Positions 5,697 through 5,753 of a stretch of 5,753 nucleotides of DNA are shown in pieces. The notes beneath the pieces are model-generated. The model ran no database searches. It was not told the DNA's origin and saw only the letters and a list, made by a program, of their open reading frames with translations. A program made the position numbers and the translations under genes. Positions within the stretch are counted from its first letter, which is position 1. Each line of letters starts with the position of its first letter. The DNA comes from UBA5359 sp028699365 [NCBI: bacterium] (GTDB lineage Bacteria; UBP13; UBA5359): contig JAQVUQ010000191.1 of NCBI GenBank assembly GCA_028699365.1, positions 1 to 5,753 of the forward strand, read 5' to 3'.

Positions 5697-5753
5697 TTCA
5701 TACTCCGATCATCAATGGATACCGGATATGAAGTGCCGCATTCTTTGTGCCAA

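Noticed and set aside
1-5753. CRISPR array, tRNA or rRNA genes
   Set aside because: No regularly spaced repeats and no tRNA cloverleaf or rRNA-like sequence were recognised on either strand by eye.

Overview
The window looks like a stretch of bacterial chromosome carrying a recently acquired module. The organism is probably a member of the Candidate Phyla Radiation (Patescibacteria) or a similarly uncultured lineage. This rests mainly on recalled resemblance: the C-terminal tail of the first, partial gene resembles the coupling/conjugation ATPases common in those genomes. No ribosomal or other taxonomic marker is present, so the assignment is tentative. The standard bacterial code fits: TGA ends several genes and no long gene needs it as a sense codon.

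Layout. (1) 1-219, plus strand: last 72 codons of a probable type IV secretion/conjugation coupling ATPase. (2) 220-598: 379 bases without a convincing gene. The left half holds a degenerate copy of what looks like a dispersed intergenic repeat plus inverted repeats. The right half is dense in short repeated words and can form a hairpin and a possible pseudoknot. (3) 599-2915, minus strand: a two-gene operon in which a ParB-N-domain protein of unusual architecture is followed 7 bases later by a D12-class DNA adenine-N6 methyltransferase. (4) 2916-3200: divergent control region with two near-consensus sigma70 promoters pointing away from each other and a 15-base palindrome between them. (5) 3201-4700, plus strand: a large serine recombinase with all its domains. 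(6) 4752-5696, minus strand: a complete calcium/cation antiporter of the CaCA superfamily, convergent with the recombinase and 51 bases from it.

Interpretation. The coupling-protein and antiporter genes have about 52-57% GC in sampled 60-base lines. The ParB-methyltransferase operon is visibly more AT-rich in many lines (down to 33%). A serine recombinase next to a methyltransferase operon is the usual make-up of a small integrated element or a defence/epigenetic cassette. No restriction endonuclease of a recognised family is visible. The ParB-like protein is therefore the only candidate effector or regulator partner for the methyltransferase, and this pair is the most interesting content here. 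I could not find convincing attachment-site repeats, so the borders of the element are undefined.
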